Positions 44,103-55,580 of a stretch of DNA of 64,000 nt are shown here, in pieces; the stretch's first letter is position 1, and each line of letters begins with the position of its first letter. This DNA is from Duganella sp. Root1480D1 (GTDB taxonomy: Bacteria; Pseudomonadota; Gammaproteobacteria; Burkholderiales; Burkholderiaceae_D). The notes under the pieces were generated by a model. It saw only the letters and a program-made list of their open reading frames with translations. It was not told the origin of the DNA and searched no databases. The stretch covers positions 521,166 through 585,165 of the forward strand of contig NZ_LMFZ01000001.1 in assembly GCF_001427305.1 (NCBI RefSeq). Direction: 5' to 3'. The translations under genes were made by a program, and so were the position numbers.

Positions 44103-44131
44103 TTGACAGCCAGTCGACAGGAGCCTACACT
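44103..44131 (+). promoter_or_regulatory. Sigma-70 promoter for mdh
   Basis: -35 TTGACA (44103-44108), 17-base spacer, -10 TACACT (44126-44131). -35 matches the consensus perfectly. It would start transcription near 44138, giving a 56-base leader to the mdh ATG. The GntR palindrome sits eight bases upstream of the -35. Confidence 0.65.
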
Positions 44132-44193
44132 CGCCCGAATTGTCGTATCATTACGAGCTTATACCGTTTTCACGTCCACTTTGGAGATTCACC

Positions 44194-45183
44194 ATGGCTA
44201 AAACCCCAATGCGTGTTGCCGTTACCGGCGCCGCCGGCCAGATCGGCTATTCCCTGCTGTTCCGTATCGCCAACGGCGACATGCTGGGCAAAGACCAGCC
44301 AGTCATCCTGCAACTGCTGGAAATCCCTGACGAGAAGGCCCAGAAAGCGCTGAAAGGCGTGATGATGGAAATCGACGACTGCGCATTCCCGCTGCTGGCC
44401 GGCATGACCGCCCACTCCGACCCGATGACCGCCTTCAAGGACGCCGACGTGGCCCTGCTGGTTGGCGCCCGTCCGCGCGGCCCAGGCATGGAACGTAAAG
44501 ACCTGCTGGAAGCCAACGCACAGATCTTCACCGTGCAGGGCAAGGCGCTGGACGCCGTCGCTTCGCGCAACGTGAAAGTCCTGGTGGTCGGCAACCCAGC
44601 CAACACCAACGCCTACATCGCCATGAAGTCCGCTCCTTCCCTGCCAGCGAAGAACTTCACCGCCATGCTGCGCCTGGACCACAACCGCGCCCTGTCGCAA
44701 GTCGCTGCCAAGACCGGCAAGGCTGTCAAGGACATCGAAAAGCTGTGCGTATGGGGCAACCACTCCCCAACCATGTACGCCGACTACCGCTTCGCCACCA
44801 TCGACGGCGCTTCGGTAAAAGACATGATCAACGACCAGGAATGGAACGCCAACACCTTCCTGCCAACCGTGGGCAAGCGCGGCGCAGCGATCATCGAAGC
44901 ACGCGGCCTGTCTTCCGCAGCTTCCGCAGCCAACGCTGCGATCGACCACGTGCATGACTGGGTGCTGGGCACCAACGGCAAGTGGACCACCATGGGCATC
45001 CCTTCCGACGGTTCCTACGGCATTCCTGAAGGCACCATGTTCGGCTTCCCGGTGACCTGCGAAAACGGCGAATACACCATCGTCCAGGGTCTGGATATCG
45101 ACGCCTTCTCGCAAGAGCGCATCAACATCACGCTGAAGGAACTGACCGAAGAGCGTGAAGGCGTGAAGCACCTGCTGCCTTAA
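44194..45183 (+). CDS. mdh: Malate dehydrogenase
   Basis: 329 residues. NAD motif [20 protein letters not shown], substrate Arg in [15 protein letters not shown], and catalytic His in [15 protein letters not shown]. This is the cytosolic-type long bacterial MDH common in betaproteobacteria. It oxidises malate to oxaloacetate. SD GGAG nine bases before ATG 44194, so the in-frame start at 44140 is rejected. First gene of mdh-CoA ester lyase-MliC-like-acnA. Confidence 0.96.
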   Translation: MAKTPMRVAVTGAAGQIGYSLLFRIANGDMLGKDQPVILQLLEIPDEKAQKALKGVMMEIDDCAFPLLAGMTAHSDPMTAFKDADVALLVGARPRGPGMERKDLLEANAQIFTVQGKALDAVASRNVKVLVVGNPANTNAYIAMKSAPSLPAKNFTAMLRLDHNRALSQVAAKTGKAVKDIEKLCVWGNHSPTMYADYRFATIDGASVKDMINDQEWNANTFLPTVGKRGAAIIEARGLSSAASAANAAIDHVHDWVLGTNGKWTTMGIPSDGSYGIPEGTMFGFPVTCENGEYTIVQGLDIDAFSQERINITLKELTEEREGVKHLLP

Positions 45184-45279
45184 TATCGCCTGAATACAGT
45201 GGAACCGGTTAAACCACCGATCCGCCGTACCCGCCGCGCTGCCGATGGCAGCGCGGCTGCTGTTTCATCTAACGCACCA

Positions 45280-46281
45280 ATGCATCCATCCGAGGTTTTA
45301 TTCCAGGGCACACGCCAGCCGCTGCTGCTCCCTGCCTGCGACCATTACGCCGGCAGTGAAAAGCTGATGCGCAAATCCATGGCCCTGCAACAAGAGCTTG
45401 GTCCCCTGTTCGACATCACCTTCGATTGCGAGGACGGCGCCGCCGCCGGCAACGAAGAATCGCACGCCAAGCTGGTCGCCCTGCTACTGCTGGACGAAGC
45501 CAATGCCTTCAACCGCATCGGCGCCCGCGTGCATGACGTCAACAGCCCGTTTTTCGAACGCGACGTCGAAATCATCTGCACCGAAGCGGGCCACAAGCTG
45601 GCCTATATCGTGGTGCCAAAGCCGGAGAGCGTGCAGGAAGTCGCGCGCGCCATCGAGCTGGTGAACAAATATGCCGCCAGGTCCGGTCGCACTGCACCTG
45701 TCCCGGTACACGTGCTGATCGAGACCCACGGCGCGCTGCGCGACGTGCACGACATCGCCGCCCTGCCCCAGGTGGAATGCCTGTCCTTCGGCATCATGGA
45801 CTTCGTCTCGGCCCACTACGGCGCCGTGCCGGGCAGCGCCATGCGCACGCCGGGCCAGTTCACCCACCCGCTGGTGGTACGCGCCAAGCTGGAAATCGCC
45901 GCCGCCTGCCACGCGCACGGCAAGGTGCCGTCGCATAACGTGACCACTGAAATCAAGGATTCGGCCGTGGTGGCCACCGATGCCCAGCGCGCCGCTGCGG
46001 AATTCGGCTTCACCCGCATGTGGAGCATCCACCCGAGCCAGATAAAACCTGTCATAAAAGCATTTACCCCGCGTGCATCCGAAGTCAATGAGGCTGCAAG
46101 CATCCTGCATGAGGCAGAGAAGGTACAGTGGGGCCCGATTAACCAGCATGGTCGCTTGCATGACCGCGCGAGCTATCGCTATTATTGGACGGTTCTGCAG
46201 CGAGCCAAGCTCGCAGGCCTGCCGCTGCCGGACTCCGTTGCCGCCCTAGTCGGGGCGGCCGAATCAAAAGGAGCCCAATAA
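45280..46281 (+). CDS. HpcH/HpaI-type CoA ester lyase
   Basis: 333 residues from ATG 45280 (MHPSEVLFQGTRQPLLLPAC); a GTG at 45199 would add a Pro/Arg-rich 27 residues not expected in the family. FDCEDGAAAGNEE carries metal-binding residues, and TEIKDSAVVATDAQRAAAEF and MWSIHPSQIKPV are typical of CitE/malyl-CoA lyase-like TIM barrels. It probably cleaves or makes a CoA thioester such as malyl-CoA or citramalyl-CoA. Located between mdh and acnA, so a link to C4 and acetyl-CoA metabolism is likely. Stop overlaps the next start as TAATG. Confidence 0.85.
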   Translation: MHPSEVLFQGTRQPLLLPACDHYAGSEKLMRKSMALQQELGPLFDITFDCEDGAAAGNEESHAKLVALLLLDEANAFNRIGARVHDVNSPFFERDVEIICTEAGHKLAYIVVPKPESVQEVARAIELVNKYAARSGRTAPVPVHVLIETHGALRDVHDIAALPQVECLSFGIMDFVSAHYGAVPGSAMRTPGQFTHPLVVRAKLEIAAACHAHGKVPSHNVTTEIKDSAVVATDAQRAAAEFGFTRMWSIHPSQIKPVIKAFTPRASEVNEAASILHEAEKVQWGPINQHGRLHDRASYRYYWTVLQRAKLAGLPLPDSVAALVGAAESKGAQ

Positions 46282-46685
46282 TGTCGTTTATGAAACTGAT
46301 CACCGCCTGCGCCATGGCCCTCGCCATCGCCGCCCCTTCCGCATACGCCGCCCCTAAAAAAGCCGCCGCCAAACCTGCCGCCGAACAAGGCGTAGCGGAA
46401 ACGAGCGTGAAGGGGCAGACGGCCACCAATTACGCCTGCGAACTGGGCAACAAGATCACCATTTACAGCAGCGCCGACGATGGCAACAGCATCGTCATGC
46501 GCTGGAAGAACCGCCTGCACCGCCTGACTCGCGAAGCCACCTCCACCGGTGCGCAACGCTTCGAGAACAAGATTGCAGGCCTGATCTGGATCGGCATCCC
46601 TGCCAAGGGCATGCTGCTGGATTCCAAGGTGAACCGCCAACTGGCGAACGAATGCAAGACATCTGATCAAGCGCTCGGACTTTAA
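46281..46685 (+). CDS. Secreted MliC-like lysozyme-inhibitor-type protein
   Basis: 134 residues with signal peptide (MSFMKLITACAMALAIAAPS) and an AKKAAAKPAAEQ-type linker. The domain YACELGNKITIYSSADDGNS to VNRQLANEC has the two Cys positions and SGA-like loop of the MliC family, inhibitors of c-type lysozyme in the periplasm. The match is to pattern, not full motif, so another secreted role is possible. Start overlaps the CoA lyase stop by one base, so it is co-translated within the mdh-acnA operon. Confidence 0.65.
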   Translation: MSFMKLITACAMALAIAAPSAYAAPKKAAAKPAAEQGVAETSVKGQTATNYACELGNKITIYSSADDGNSIVMRWKNRLHRLTREATSTGAQRFENKIAGLIWIGIPAKGMLLDSKVNRQLANECKTSDQALGL

Positions 46686-46701
46686 TCAATAAGGAGAGGA
46701 C

Positions 46702-49408
<2,707 letters not shown>

Positions 49409-49410
<2 letters not shown>

Positions 49411-49435
49411 AAAATGGGGACGTACCCCATTTTTT
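49409..49435 (+). terminator. Terminator after acnA (hairpin 1)
   Basis: AAAAAATGGGG (49409-49419), loop ACGTA, CCCCATTTTTT (49425-49435). Perfect 11-bp stem starting inside the acnA stop. The GGGGACGTACCCC core echoes the hairpin at 6806. Confidence 0.8.
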
Positions 49436-49443
49436 AAGCAACA

Positions 49444-49469
49444 AACGCCACCTTCGGGTGGCGTTTTTT
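49444..49469 (+). terminator. Terminator after acnA (hairpin 2)
   Basis: AACGCCACC (49444-49452), loop TTCG, GGTGGCGTT (49457-49465) and a T-run to 49469. A canonical Rho-independent terminator; two in tandem give tight stop of the mdh-acnA transcript. Confidence 0.9.
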
Positions 49470-49554
49470 ATTGCCCCGTTCATTTACCGCGAAGTCTTGC
49501 CGAATCCACTACAATAAGGGTACCAAGGTTTCCTTTCTCACTAAGAAAAGCGCT

Positions 49555-50823
49555 ATGCGTCGCCCATCCAAAGATTCAACCCACAAATTATCTGCCGACA
49601 GCCAGCGCCTTATCACCCTCGCCCAAGCATTGGGCCAGGCCGCCAGCCGCATTGAAGAGCGTAACTGGGAACGGGTGCTGGATGCCCAATTGCACAAATT
49701 ACTGCGCACAGGACACCAGGATACTGTCGACTCTGCACTGAACTCACTGTTCAGCCTGGACTTGCCTGCCTACGACATCCTGATGGACAGCGTGGAAGCG
49801 GTCAGCGAATCCGACGCCATCGTGGTGGAAGTCGATGGCGAATCGCGCGAGTACGACATCCTGCTGGTCGCCGCACCGGTGCTGGCCTGGACGCGCTTCT
49901 CGATCGCCTCCGGCCAGATCCCGTCCGACATCCTGAACACCTTGTCGGCGCACTTTTCCGCCCACCTGCTGGCCGACGGCACGCACATGGCGATGTCGTC
50001 CACCCTGTACTCGATCGACCAGCTGCCGCGCACCCATGCCGAAGCCTATTCGAAAGTGCACAAGCTGGCGCAGGCCGCGCTGAAGGGCCAGGCCGTCAAG
50101 TCCGACGCCAAGCAGGCCGAAACCGCGCCCTTCCTGGCCGATACCCGCTACCTGATGGTGGCCGTGGTGGCACCGCACAATGGGCCGCTGTTCCGCTGGC
50201 AGATGCCGGCGAATCACGCCAACCAGGCCGAAGCTCGCCGCGATGCGCTCGCTGCGTGGACCACGCAAGCTACGCCGACCGTGGCGCGCCTGCTGCCAGG
50301 CTGCGGCATCGAACTGCTGCTGCCGGAAGCCTATTACACCGGCTGCCGCGAAGCCGACAAGCTGATTCGCCCGGTCTCGATCCGCGCTGCCGTGCATTAC
50401 CTGACGCATTCGCTGGCTTGCGAACCGTCCGACCTGCGCGCGGTAATCGCCGGTTTCGGCGAGGAATCCGCACCTGATGGCCAGATCGACGAATACCGCG
50501 TCGCCTTCACCCGCCGCTCCGACAGCGACGTGATGTACGGCGTGGTATGGCCGCTTTACGGCCAGGAAGATGAAGAAGGCACGCCGGCCGAAGGCCTGTC
50601 CGGCACCACGCTGGCCGAGCTGCTCAAGCCGCGCACGCCGGTTGAAGAAATCGTCGAGCACCTGAACGCCGCCGGCGTGTCGCAGGTGAAGAAGTTGGGT
50701 GAGAAGTATGTCGCGGAATACTGCGACGACTGCGGCGCTCCCCTCTTCGCCGATCCCTCGGGCGAGCTGGTCCACGCAGAAATGCCGGAAGACACCGCCA
50801 CAGGCACCGAGCACTTCCACTAA
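49555..50823 (+). CDS. DUF2863-family protein
   Basis: 422 residues starting MRRPSKDSTHKLSADSQRLI. Contains HLLADGTHMAMSSTLYSIDQ, LLPEAYYTGCREADKLIRPV and a C-terminal CDDCGAPLFADPSGE zinc-like Cys pair. This is the DUF2863 type found in betaproteobacteria; function unknown. ATG 49555 chosen over an open frame to 49471. Monocistronic between terminators and a palindromic repeat. Confidence 0.8.
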   Translation: MRRPSKDSTHKLSADSQRLITLAQALGQAASRIEERNWERVLDAQLHKLLRTGHQDTVDSALNSLFSLDLPAYDILMDSVEAVSESDAIVVEVDGESREYDILLVAAPVLAWTRFSIASGQIPSDILNTLSAHFSAHLLADGTHMAMSSTLYSIDQLPRTHAEAYSKVHKLAQAALKGQAVKSDAKQAETAPFLADTRYLMVAVVAPHNGPLFRWQMPANHANQAEARRDALAAWTTQATPTVARLLPGCGIELLLPEAYYTGCREADKLIRPVSIRAAVHYLTHSLACEPSDLRAVIAGFGEESAPDGQIDEYRVAFTRRSDSDVMYGVVWPLYGQEDEEGTPAEGLSGTTLAELLKPRTPVEEIVEHLNAAGVSQVKKLGEKYVAEYCDDCGAPLFADPSGELVHAEMPEDTATGTEHFH

Positions 50824-50837
50824 GAAAAAAAGCGCTC

Positions 50838-50975
50838 ATTCGGGGTCAGGTCTGTCATTTGGACAGCTAGCGTTATCGTTTGATCTTCCTCAATACGCGA
50901 AATGCGACTAATTTGCGTATTGAGGAAGATCAAACAAACTGCTTGGATGTCCGAATGACAGACCTGACCCCGAAT
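50838..50975. repeat. Compound long inverted repeat (MITE/REP-like)
   Basis: Outer arms 50838-50865 and 50948-50975: 28 bp, one mismatch, beginning ATTCGGGGTCAGGTCTGTCA. Inner arms 50878-50898 and 50915-50935: 21 bp perfect (GTTTGATCTTCCTCAATACGC). The loop is 50899-50914. It lies between the DUF2863 stop (50823) and the CYTH gene end (50979). The outer GGGGTCAGGTCTGTCATTCGG is like REP elements linked to IS200-type (RAYT) transposases; no transposase is in the window. Confidence 0.85.
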
Positions 50976-50978
50976 TTA

Positions 50979-51443
50979 CTACCAAGTGGAATACGGCTGC
51001 TTAATCAGGCGTGAATTGAGGTAGCGCAAATCGTGCGTGACCTCCTCGCCTGCCCAGTCCGGCTTATCGAATTGGGTGTCTTCTGCCGGCAACTCGATCT
51101 CGGCGACAACGAGGCCGGCGTTCTCGCCGAGGAACTCGTCCACTTCCCACACAAAGCCACTGTAGGGGATACGGCGGCGGTACTTCTCGATCAGCGGCCG
51201 CTCGCACAGCCGGTCCAGCAATTCGGCGGCGTCGGCGACGGGAACGGGATACTCCCATTCGCCGCGCGCCGCGCCGATGTTCTTGCTCTTGATGGTCAGG
51301 AAGGCGCGTTCGCCTTCAATACGCACGCGCACTGTGCGCTCGGCATGCGAAGACAGGTACCCCTGGCGCAGCAGGACCGGTTCGCCTTGCGTGCGCCAGC
51401 CCTCGCCTGACACCAGGAATTTTCGTTCGATCTCGACGCCCAT
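50979..51443 (-). CDS. CYTH-domain protein (inorganic triphosphatase-like)
   Basis: 154 residues. The EIERKFLV motif is at residues 4-11, then RQGYLSSHAERTVRVRIEGE, FLTIKSKN, GEWEYPVP and VVAEIELPAED supply the alternating charged residues of the triphosphate tunnel. Proteins of this size usually hydrolyse inorganic triphosphate; class IV adenylate cyclase is the alternative. Minus strand, followed by the long inverted repeat. Confidence 0.88.
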   Translation of the reverse strand: MGVEIERKFLVSGEGWRTQGEPVLLRQGYLSSHAERTVRVRIEGERAFLTIKSKNIGAARGEWEYPVPVADAAELLDRLCERPLIEKYRRRIPYSGFVWEVDEFLGENAGLVVAEIELPAEDTQFDKPDWAGEEVTHDLRYLNSRLIKQPYSTW

Positions 51444-51457
51444 GAGGATATTCTCGA

Positions 51458-51700
51458 TTAGAAGTGGGAGAGCGCATTCAGCAACGACTCCGCAGCGCGC
51501 CTCAGACCAAGACGCACCGGAAGCCGTTTAACAAGCGTCTGGTAGATAAAGACGGGCAGCAGCCAGCAAAGAATCAGCAACGCCTCCAGCGCGAAGATGC
51601 CGAGAGCAATCGCTGGATCCAGGAACAGCAATGCAAGCAAAGCCATCTGGAGCCAAGCCAGAATCCTCAGCCACGGCGTGACGACTTCTGGCGCAGCCAC
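51458..51700 (-). CDS. Small hypothetical membrane protein
   Basis: 80 residues from a GTG start, with two hydrophobic stretches (ILAWLQMALLALLFLDPAIA and LEALLILCWLLPVFIYQTLV) and an Arg-rich C-terminus. No family is recognised. Twelve bases after the M14 peptidase stop and 14 before the CYTH start, on the same strand, so probably in an operon. The small size makes it uncertain. Confidence 0.55.
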   Translation of the reverse strand: MAAPEVVTPWLRILAWLQMALLALLFLDPAIALGIFALEALLILCWLLPVFIYQTLVKRLPVRLGLRRAAESLLNALSHF

Positions 51701-51712
51701 GTCGCGGCCTGC

Positions 51713-52837
51713 CTATTCGTCCAGCGACAGCAGGATAGGCTGCAGGATCGCCGCGCCCAGCGCTGCGCTGCGGGCGCCGTTCCAGCCGACGGTCGGAACC
51801 GGCAGGTCCGCATTATCCTTGAACGGCATTTCCAGCGTCAGCGACAGCACCTGGAAGTGGTGGCCGATGTACTTGGAGGCCAGCGTCAGCATGTCTTCCT
51901 TGTACTTGGAAGGCGCATAGCCCACTGCGTCCTGGAAGTCCGGCGACGCATCCTTGTAGCGGTTGATGAAGTTCTTCTGACGCGTCATCTGCTCCGCGGT
52001 GAAGTTCTCCAGCATTTCGTTACCGGCCACGAAGTTGTAAGGCAGCGCTTCGTCGCCGTGGATGTCGAAGAACATATCGACGCCGGTTTCGTGGATCTTC
52101 TCTTTCACGCACAGCACTTCCGGCGAGCGCTCCAGGGTCGGGGTCATCCACTCGCGGTTCAGGTTGGCGCCGGCGGCGTTGGTGCGCAGGTTGCCGCGGG
52201 TCGAGCCGTCCGGATTCATGTTCGGCACGATGTAGAAACAGCAGCGCTGCAGCAACTTGCGCGCGATCGGGTTGGAGTCGTCCAGCAGGGAGTCGATCAG
52301 GCCTTCGGTGAACCATTCGGCCATCGATTCGCCCGGGTGCTGGCGGGCGATGAACCAGATTTTCTTTTCGGCTTCCGGCTCGCCAATGACGACCAGGTTC
52401 ATGTCGCGGCCGTCCACGGTGGAGCCGATATCCAGCACGCGCGCGATCGGGTTCTCGGCCACTTCGCCCAACAGGCGCAGGTGACGTTCCCACGAATAAG
52501 GCTCGAAGTACGCGTAGTAGACGCTGTCGTTATGCGGCGTGTGCTTGATGGTCATGACCTGGCCATCGAAGGAAGTCGGGACGCGGAACCAGTTCTCGCC
52601 ATCGTAGCTGGCAGCAGCGTTGTAGTCTTCGAAACCTTTGGCGTAGGTGGCGTCGCCGGCGTTCAGGAACTTCATCGTCACCGCTTCGCCACGCGCGCCT
52701 TGCAGGCGGAAGTGGAACCATTGGTGGATGTCGGCGGCGTTGTCCTTGCGGAGTTTCAGTTCGATGTTCGCGGCGTTGTCGGCACGGACTACTTCGATGG
52801 CGCCAGAGTCGAAATTCTGGCTGATTTTGATGGTCAT
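51713..52837 (-). CDS. M14 (cytosolic carboxypeptidase-like) metallopeptidase
   Basis: 374 residues. N-terminal beta domain (VRADNAANIELKLRKDNAAD, YYAYFEPYSWERHLRLL) precedes the M14 domain. The zinc ligands are His and Glu in ARQHPGESMAEW and His in FDIHGDEALP; the catalytic Glu is in LTLEMPFKDN. This is the AGBL/CCP-type layout common in proteobacteria, removing C-terminal residues from proteins. The ATG at 52837 (MTIKISQ) is chosen; further upstream the frame only leads to a repeat. Confidence 0.9.
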   Translation of the reverse strand: MTIKISQNFDSGAIEVVRADNAANIELKLRKDNAADIHQWFHFRLQGARGEAVTMKFLNAGDATYAKGFEDYNAAASYDGENWFRVPTSFDGQVMTIKHTPHNDSVYYAYFEPYSWERHLRLLGEVAENPIARVLDIGSTVDGRDMNLVVIGEPEAEKKIWFIARQHPGESMAEWFTEGLIDSLLDDSNPIARKLLQRCCFYIVPNMNPDGSTRGNLRTNAAGANLNREWMTPTLERSPEVLCVKEKIHETGVDMFFDIHGDEALPYNFVAGNEMLENFTAEQMTRQKNFINRYKDASPDFQDAVGYAPSKYKEDMLTLASKYIGHHFQVLSLTLEMPFKDNADLPVPTVGWNGARSAALGAAILQPILLSLDE

Positions 52838-52890
52838 TACTGTCCCGTTCAGAGGCTTGGGTTGATCGGAAACGCTATTGTACACACCCA

Positions 52891-52956
52891 AACCGGTAAC
52901 CCGGTGTCAGACCCATTGGGTCTGACACCTGATACGCGGCGGCCGCTGGCTGGTTT
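52891..52956. repeat. Stop-anchored intergenic repeat, decayed copy, before katA end
   Basis: AACCGGTA (52891-52898), hairpin GGTGTCAGACCC (52903-52914), ATT, GGGTCTGACACC (52918-52929), then a decayed right part ending at katA TGA (52957-52959). Only one hairpin survives. Confidence 0.75.
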
Positions 52957-54420
52957 TCAGTCGACGTTACGGCCTCGCGCTTTCAACGCCGTCCGCACAC
53001 CAGCGCCATACGCCGCATCCGCCTTATCAAAGTGCCCCAGCTGGCGCTGGATAATCTCGTCACTGACCTGGCTCAGCGGCCCGGCAATATTGTCAAACAG
53101 GTTCAGTTTCTCCTGTTCCGGCAGCAAGCGGAACAGATTGCCCGCCTGGGTGTAATCATCTTCCTTGCCCCGCCCATCATAGCGCCCTGCCCCGCCATTC
53201 AGCGCCAGTTCCGGCTCGCCATGGCCCATGCCCTGCGGGTTGGAACCCGCCGCCTCGGTCGGCGCATAATTCTGCTCGGCGCCACCAAAGCCAGCTGCCA
53301 TGGCGCCATCGCGCTGCTGGTGATGGAATGGGCAACGCGGCGCATTCACCGGCAGGTGCTGGTGATTGGTCCCCACGCGGTATAACTGCGCGTCGTGGTA
53401 AGCGAACAGGCGCGCCTGCAGCATCTTGTCCGGCGAGTAACCCATGCCCGGCACCACATTGGCCGGCGACAGCGCCGCCTGCTCCACTTCGGCGTGGTAG
53501 TTGACCGGGTTGCGGTTCAGCTCCAGCACCCCGACAGGAATCAGCGGGAAGTCCGCATGCGGCCACACCTTGGTCAGGTCGAAGGGATTCCAGCCGGTGC
53601 GCTGCTCCCAAGCTGCCAGTTGCTGGTCGGTCGCCACCTGCAGCTTCACTTCCCACTGCGGGAAATCGCCGGAAGCGATGGCGTTGAACAGGTCGCGCTG
53701 TGCATGGTCCGGATCGGCGCCAGCCAGGCGCGTCGCCTCGGCCGCGCTCAGGTTCTTGATGCCTTGTTTGGTCTTGAGGTGCCACTTCACATAAACGCGC
53801 TCGCCGGCGGCGTTAATCAGGCTGAAGGTATGGCTGCCGAAACCGTCCATATGGCGGTAGCCGTCCGGCGTGCCGCGGTCGCTGAACAACATGGTGACCT
53901 GGTGCAGCGATTCCGGCGTCTTGCTCCAGAAATCGAACATCATGGTCGGCGATTTCAGGTTGGTCTGCGGGTCGCGCTTCTGGGTGTGGATGAAGTCGGG
54001 GAACTTGATGCCGTCCTTGATGAAGAACATCGGGGTGTTATTGCCCACCAGGTCCCAGTTGCCCTCCTCGGTGTAGAAACGCAGCGCGAAACCGCGCGGA
54101 TCGCGCTCGGTATCGGCGCTGCCACGCTCGCCGCCAACGGTGGAGAAACGGACAAAAGTCTCGGTCTGCTTGCCGATGGCCGAGAACAGCTTGGCCTTGG
54201 TGAACTTGCTGATGTCGTGGGTGACGGTGAAGGTGCCGTAAGCGCCGGAGCCTTTGGCATGCACGACGCGCTCAGGGATGCGCTCGCGGTTGAAATGCTG
54301 AAGCTTTTCAATCAGGTGGAAGTCCTGTAGCAGGACGGGGCCACGCGGGCCGGCAGTCAGGGAGTTCTGGTTATCGACGACTGGAATGCCGGATGCGGTG
54401 GTGATAGGGGTCTGGCTCAT
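52957..54420 (-). CDS. katA: Monofunctional heme catalase KatA
   Basis: 487 residues, small-subunit clade. Catalytic His in ERVVHAKGSGAYGTFTVTHD, the Asn-containing RFSTVGGERGSADTERDPRG, and the heme Tyr in RLFAYHDAQLYRVG. PLIPVGVLELNRNPVNYHAE is a clade signature. It removes hydrogen peroxide. An OxyR-like core (54492-54506) lies in the 85-base upstream gap. The patatin gene ends just before on the same strand. Confidence 0.95.
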   Translation of the reverse strand: MSQTPITTASGIPVVDNQNSLTAGPRGPVLLQDFHLIEKLQHFNRERIPERVVHAKGSGAYGTFTVTHDISKFTKAKLFSAIGKQTETFVRFSTVGGERGSADTERDPRGFALRFYTEEGNWDLVGNNTPMFFIKDGIKFPDFIHTQKRDPQTNLKSPTMMFDFWSKTPESLHQVTMLFSDRGTPDGYRHMDGFGSHTFSLINAAGERVYVKWHLKTKQGIKNLSAAEATRLAGADPDHAQRDLFNAIASGDFPQWEVKLQVATDQQLAAWEQRTGWNPFDLTKVWPHADFPLIPVGVLELNRNPVNYHAEVEQAALSPANVVPGMGYSPDKMLQARLFAYHDAQLYRVGTNHQHLPVNAPRCPFHHQQRDGAMAAGFGGAEQNYAPTEAAGSNPQGMGHGEPELALNGGAGRYDGRGKEDDYTQAGNLFRLLPEQEKLNLFDNIAGPLSQVSDEIIQRQLGHFDKADAAYGAGVRTALKARGRNVD

Positions 54421-54491
54421 TTACTGGCTCCTTCATGTGATCGGTGAAATCATTCTAAAGAGACACGAGCAATTAATAAATTTGATTAATT

Positions 54492-54506
54492 CTATGAATT
54501 CGATAG
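54492..54506. promoter_or_regulatory. OxyR-like core upstream of katA
   Basis: CTAT, seven bases, ATAG (54492-54506) matches the central part of the OxyR consensus ATAG-N7-CTAT-N7-ATAG-N7-CTAT; the outer elements do not match. It lies about 72 bases before the katA start in an AT-rich gap. The patatin stop begins right after it. Confidence 0.35.
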
Positions 54507-55580
54507 TTAAAATTGTTCGTGGATGGCAATCCCCTCGAAAGTATCCGCCCCCGCAGCCCATGGCCTTGCCTTGAAAGCCCGCTGCGCATCTGCGTAGCCG
54601 GCCTGCCAGCGCTGGTTGATGCCAGCGCTCGAGAAGTCGATGTCCTTGGTATGGTCTTCGCAGCTCAGGTGCGGCGCCTTCAGCAGCACCACATGCATCG
54701 ACGTGCCGCAGCCCCACAGCGCCAGCTCGCGCACCTCCGGCGCGGCGCGCATGTCCTCGGGAAGCTTCATCGCCAGCTCGCGGATCACGCGCCGCAGCCG
54801 ATGCAGCTTGCGCTGCTGCTCGATGTGGCTAGCGCGGCTGGCATACTGGATTTCCTTGTGCTTCTCCAGCACATCCAGCACGCTTTGCGGCTCGCTGCCG
54901 TCCGGATTCCATACCTGGACCGAGAAAATCACCGAGTCGCGGCGCGGCTCGTCATCCAGCACCGCCTCGATCGGCGTGTTGGAATAAATGCCGCCATCCC
55001 AATACGGCTCGCTGCCAATGCGCACCGCCGGAAAGGCAGGCGGAATGGCGCCGGATGCGATCACATGCGACAGCTCCAGCGCTTCCTTGCGCGAATCGAA
55101 ATAGCGCATCACGCCATTGCGGGCGTTCACCGCGCCCACGGTCAGGCGCGTGTGGCGTTCGTTCAGGTATGCCATGTCCACCAACCCTTCGAGGGTAGTG
55201 CGCAGCGCATTGGTACGGTAGAACGAAGCGTTCTCCACGCCCAGCGGCGCAGCCGGGTTCCACCAGGCGAGCGGATTGGGATCGAAGAAAGCGGGAATCC
55301 CCTGCGCCAGGGTAAGCGCGTTCGCGAAGGCGGGCGGCAAGCTGCCGAAGATATCGTGGCGCTCCATCGCTTCCCAGAACGCACGCAGGCGCGGCAAGCG
55401 CTGCTCGGGAGGATTGCCGGCGATGATCGCGCCATTCAGCGCGCCGATCGACGTCCCGATCACCCAGTCCGGCTCGACACCCGCTTCATGCATGGCCTGG
55501 TAGACGCCGAGCTGGTAGGCGCCCAGCGCGCCGCCGCCCTGCAGTACCAGCACTACCTGCCCCGGCATGCCCTTCTTCAC
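54507..55580 (-). CDS. Patatin-like phospholipase
   Basis: 357 residues. PNPLA signatures: VLQGGGALGAYQLGVYQAMH (oxyanion), DWVIGTSIGALNGAI with nucleophile Ser, and YWDGGIYSNTP with the catalytic Asp. The C-terminal DUF3734-like part (EVRELALWGCG) follows. It hydrolyses acyl esters of phospholipids. GTG start; GTGA overlaps the outer-membrane gene stop (55577-55580), so the pair is coupled. Confidence 0.9.
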   Translation of the reverse strand: MKKGMPGQVVLVLQGGGALGAYQLGVYQAMHEAGVEPDWVIGTSIGALNGAIIAGNPPEQRLPRLRAFWEAMERHDIFGSLPPAFANALTLAQGIPAFFDPNPLAWWNPAAPLGVENASFYRTNALRTTLEGLVDMAYLNERHTRLTVGAVNARNGVMRYFDSRKEALELSHVIASGAIPPAFPAVRIGSEPYWDGGIYSNTPIEAVLDDEPRRDSVIFSVQVWNPDGSEPQSVLDVLEKHKEIQYASRASHIEQQRKLHRLRRVIRELAMKLPEDMRAAPEVRELALWGCGTSMHVVLLKAPHLSCEDHTKDIDFSSAGINQRWQAGYADAQRAFKARPWAAGADTFEGIAIHEQF

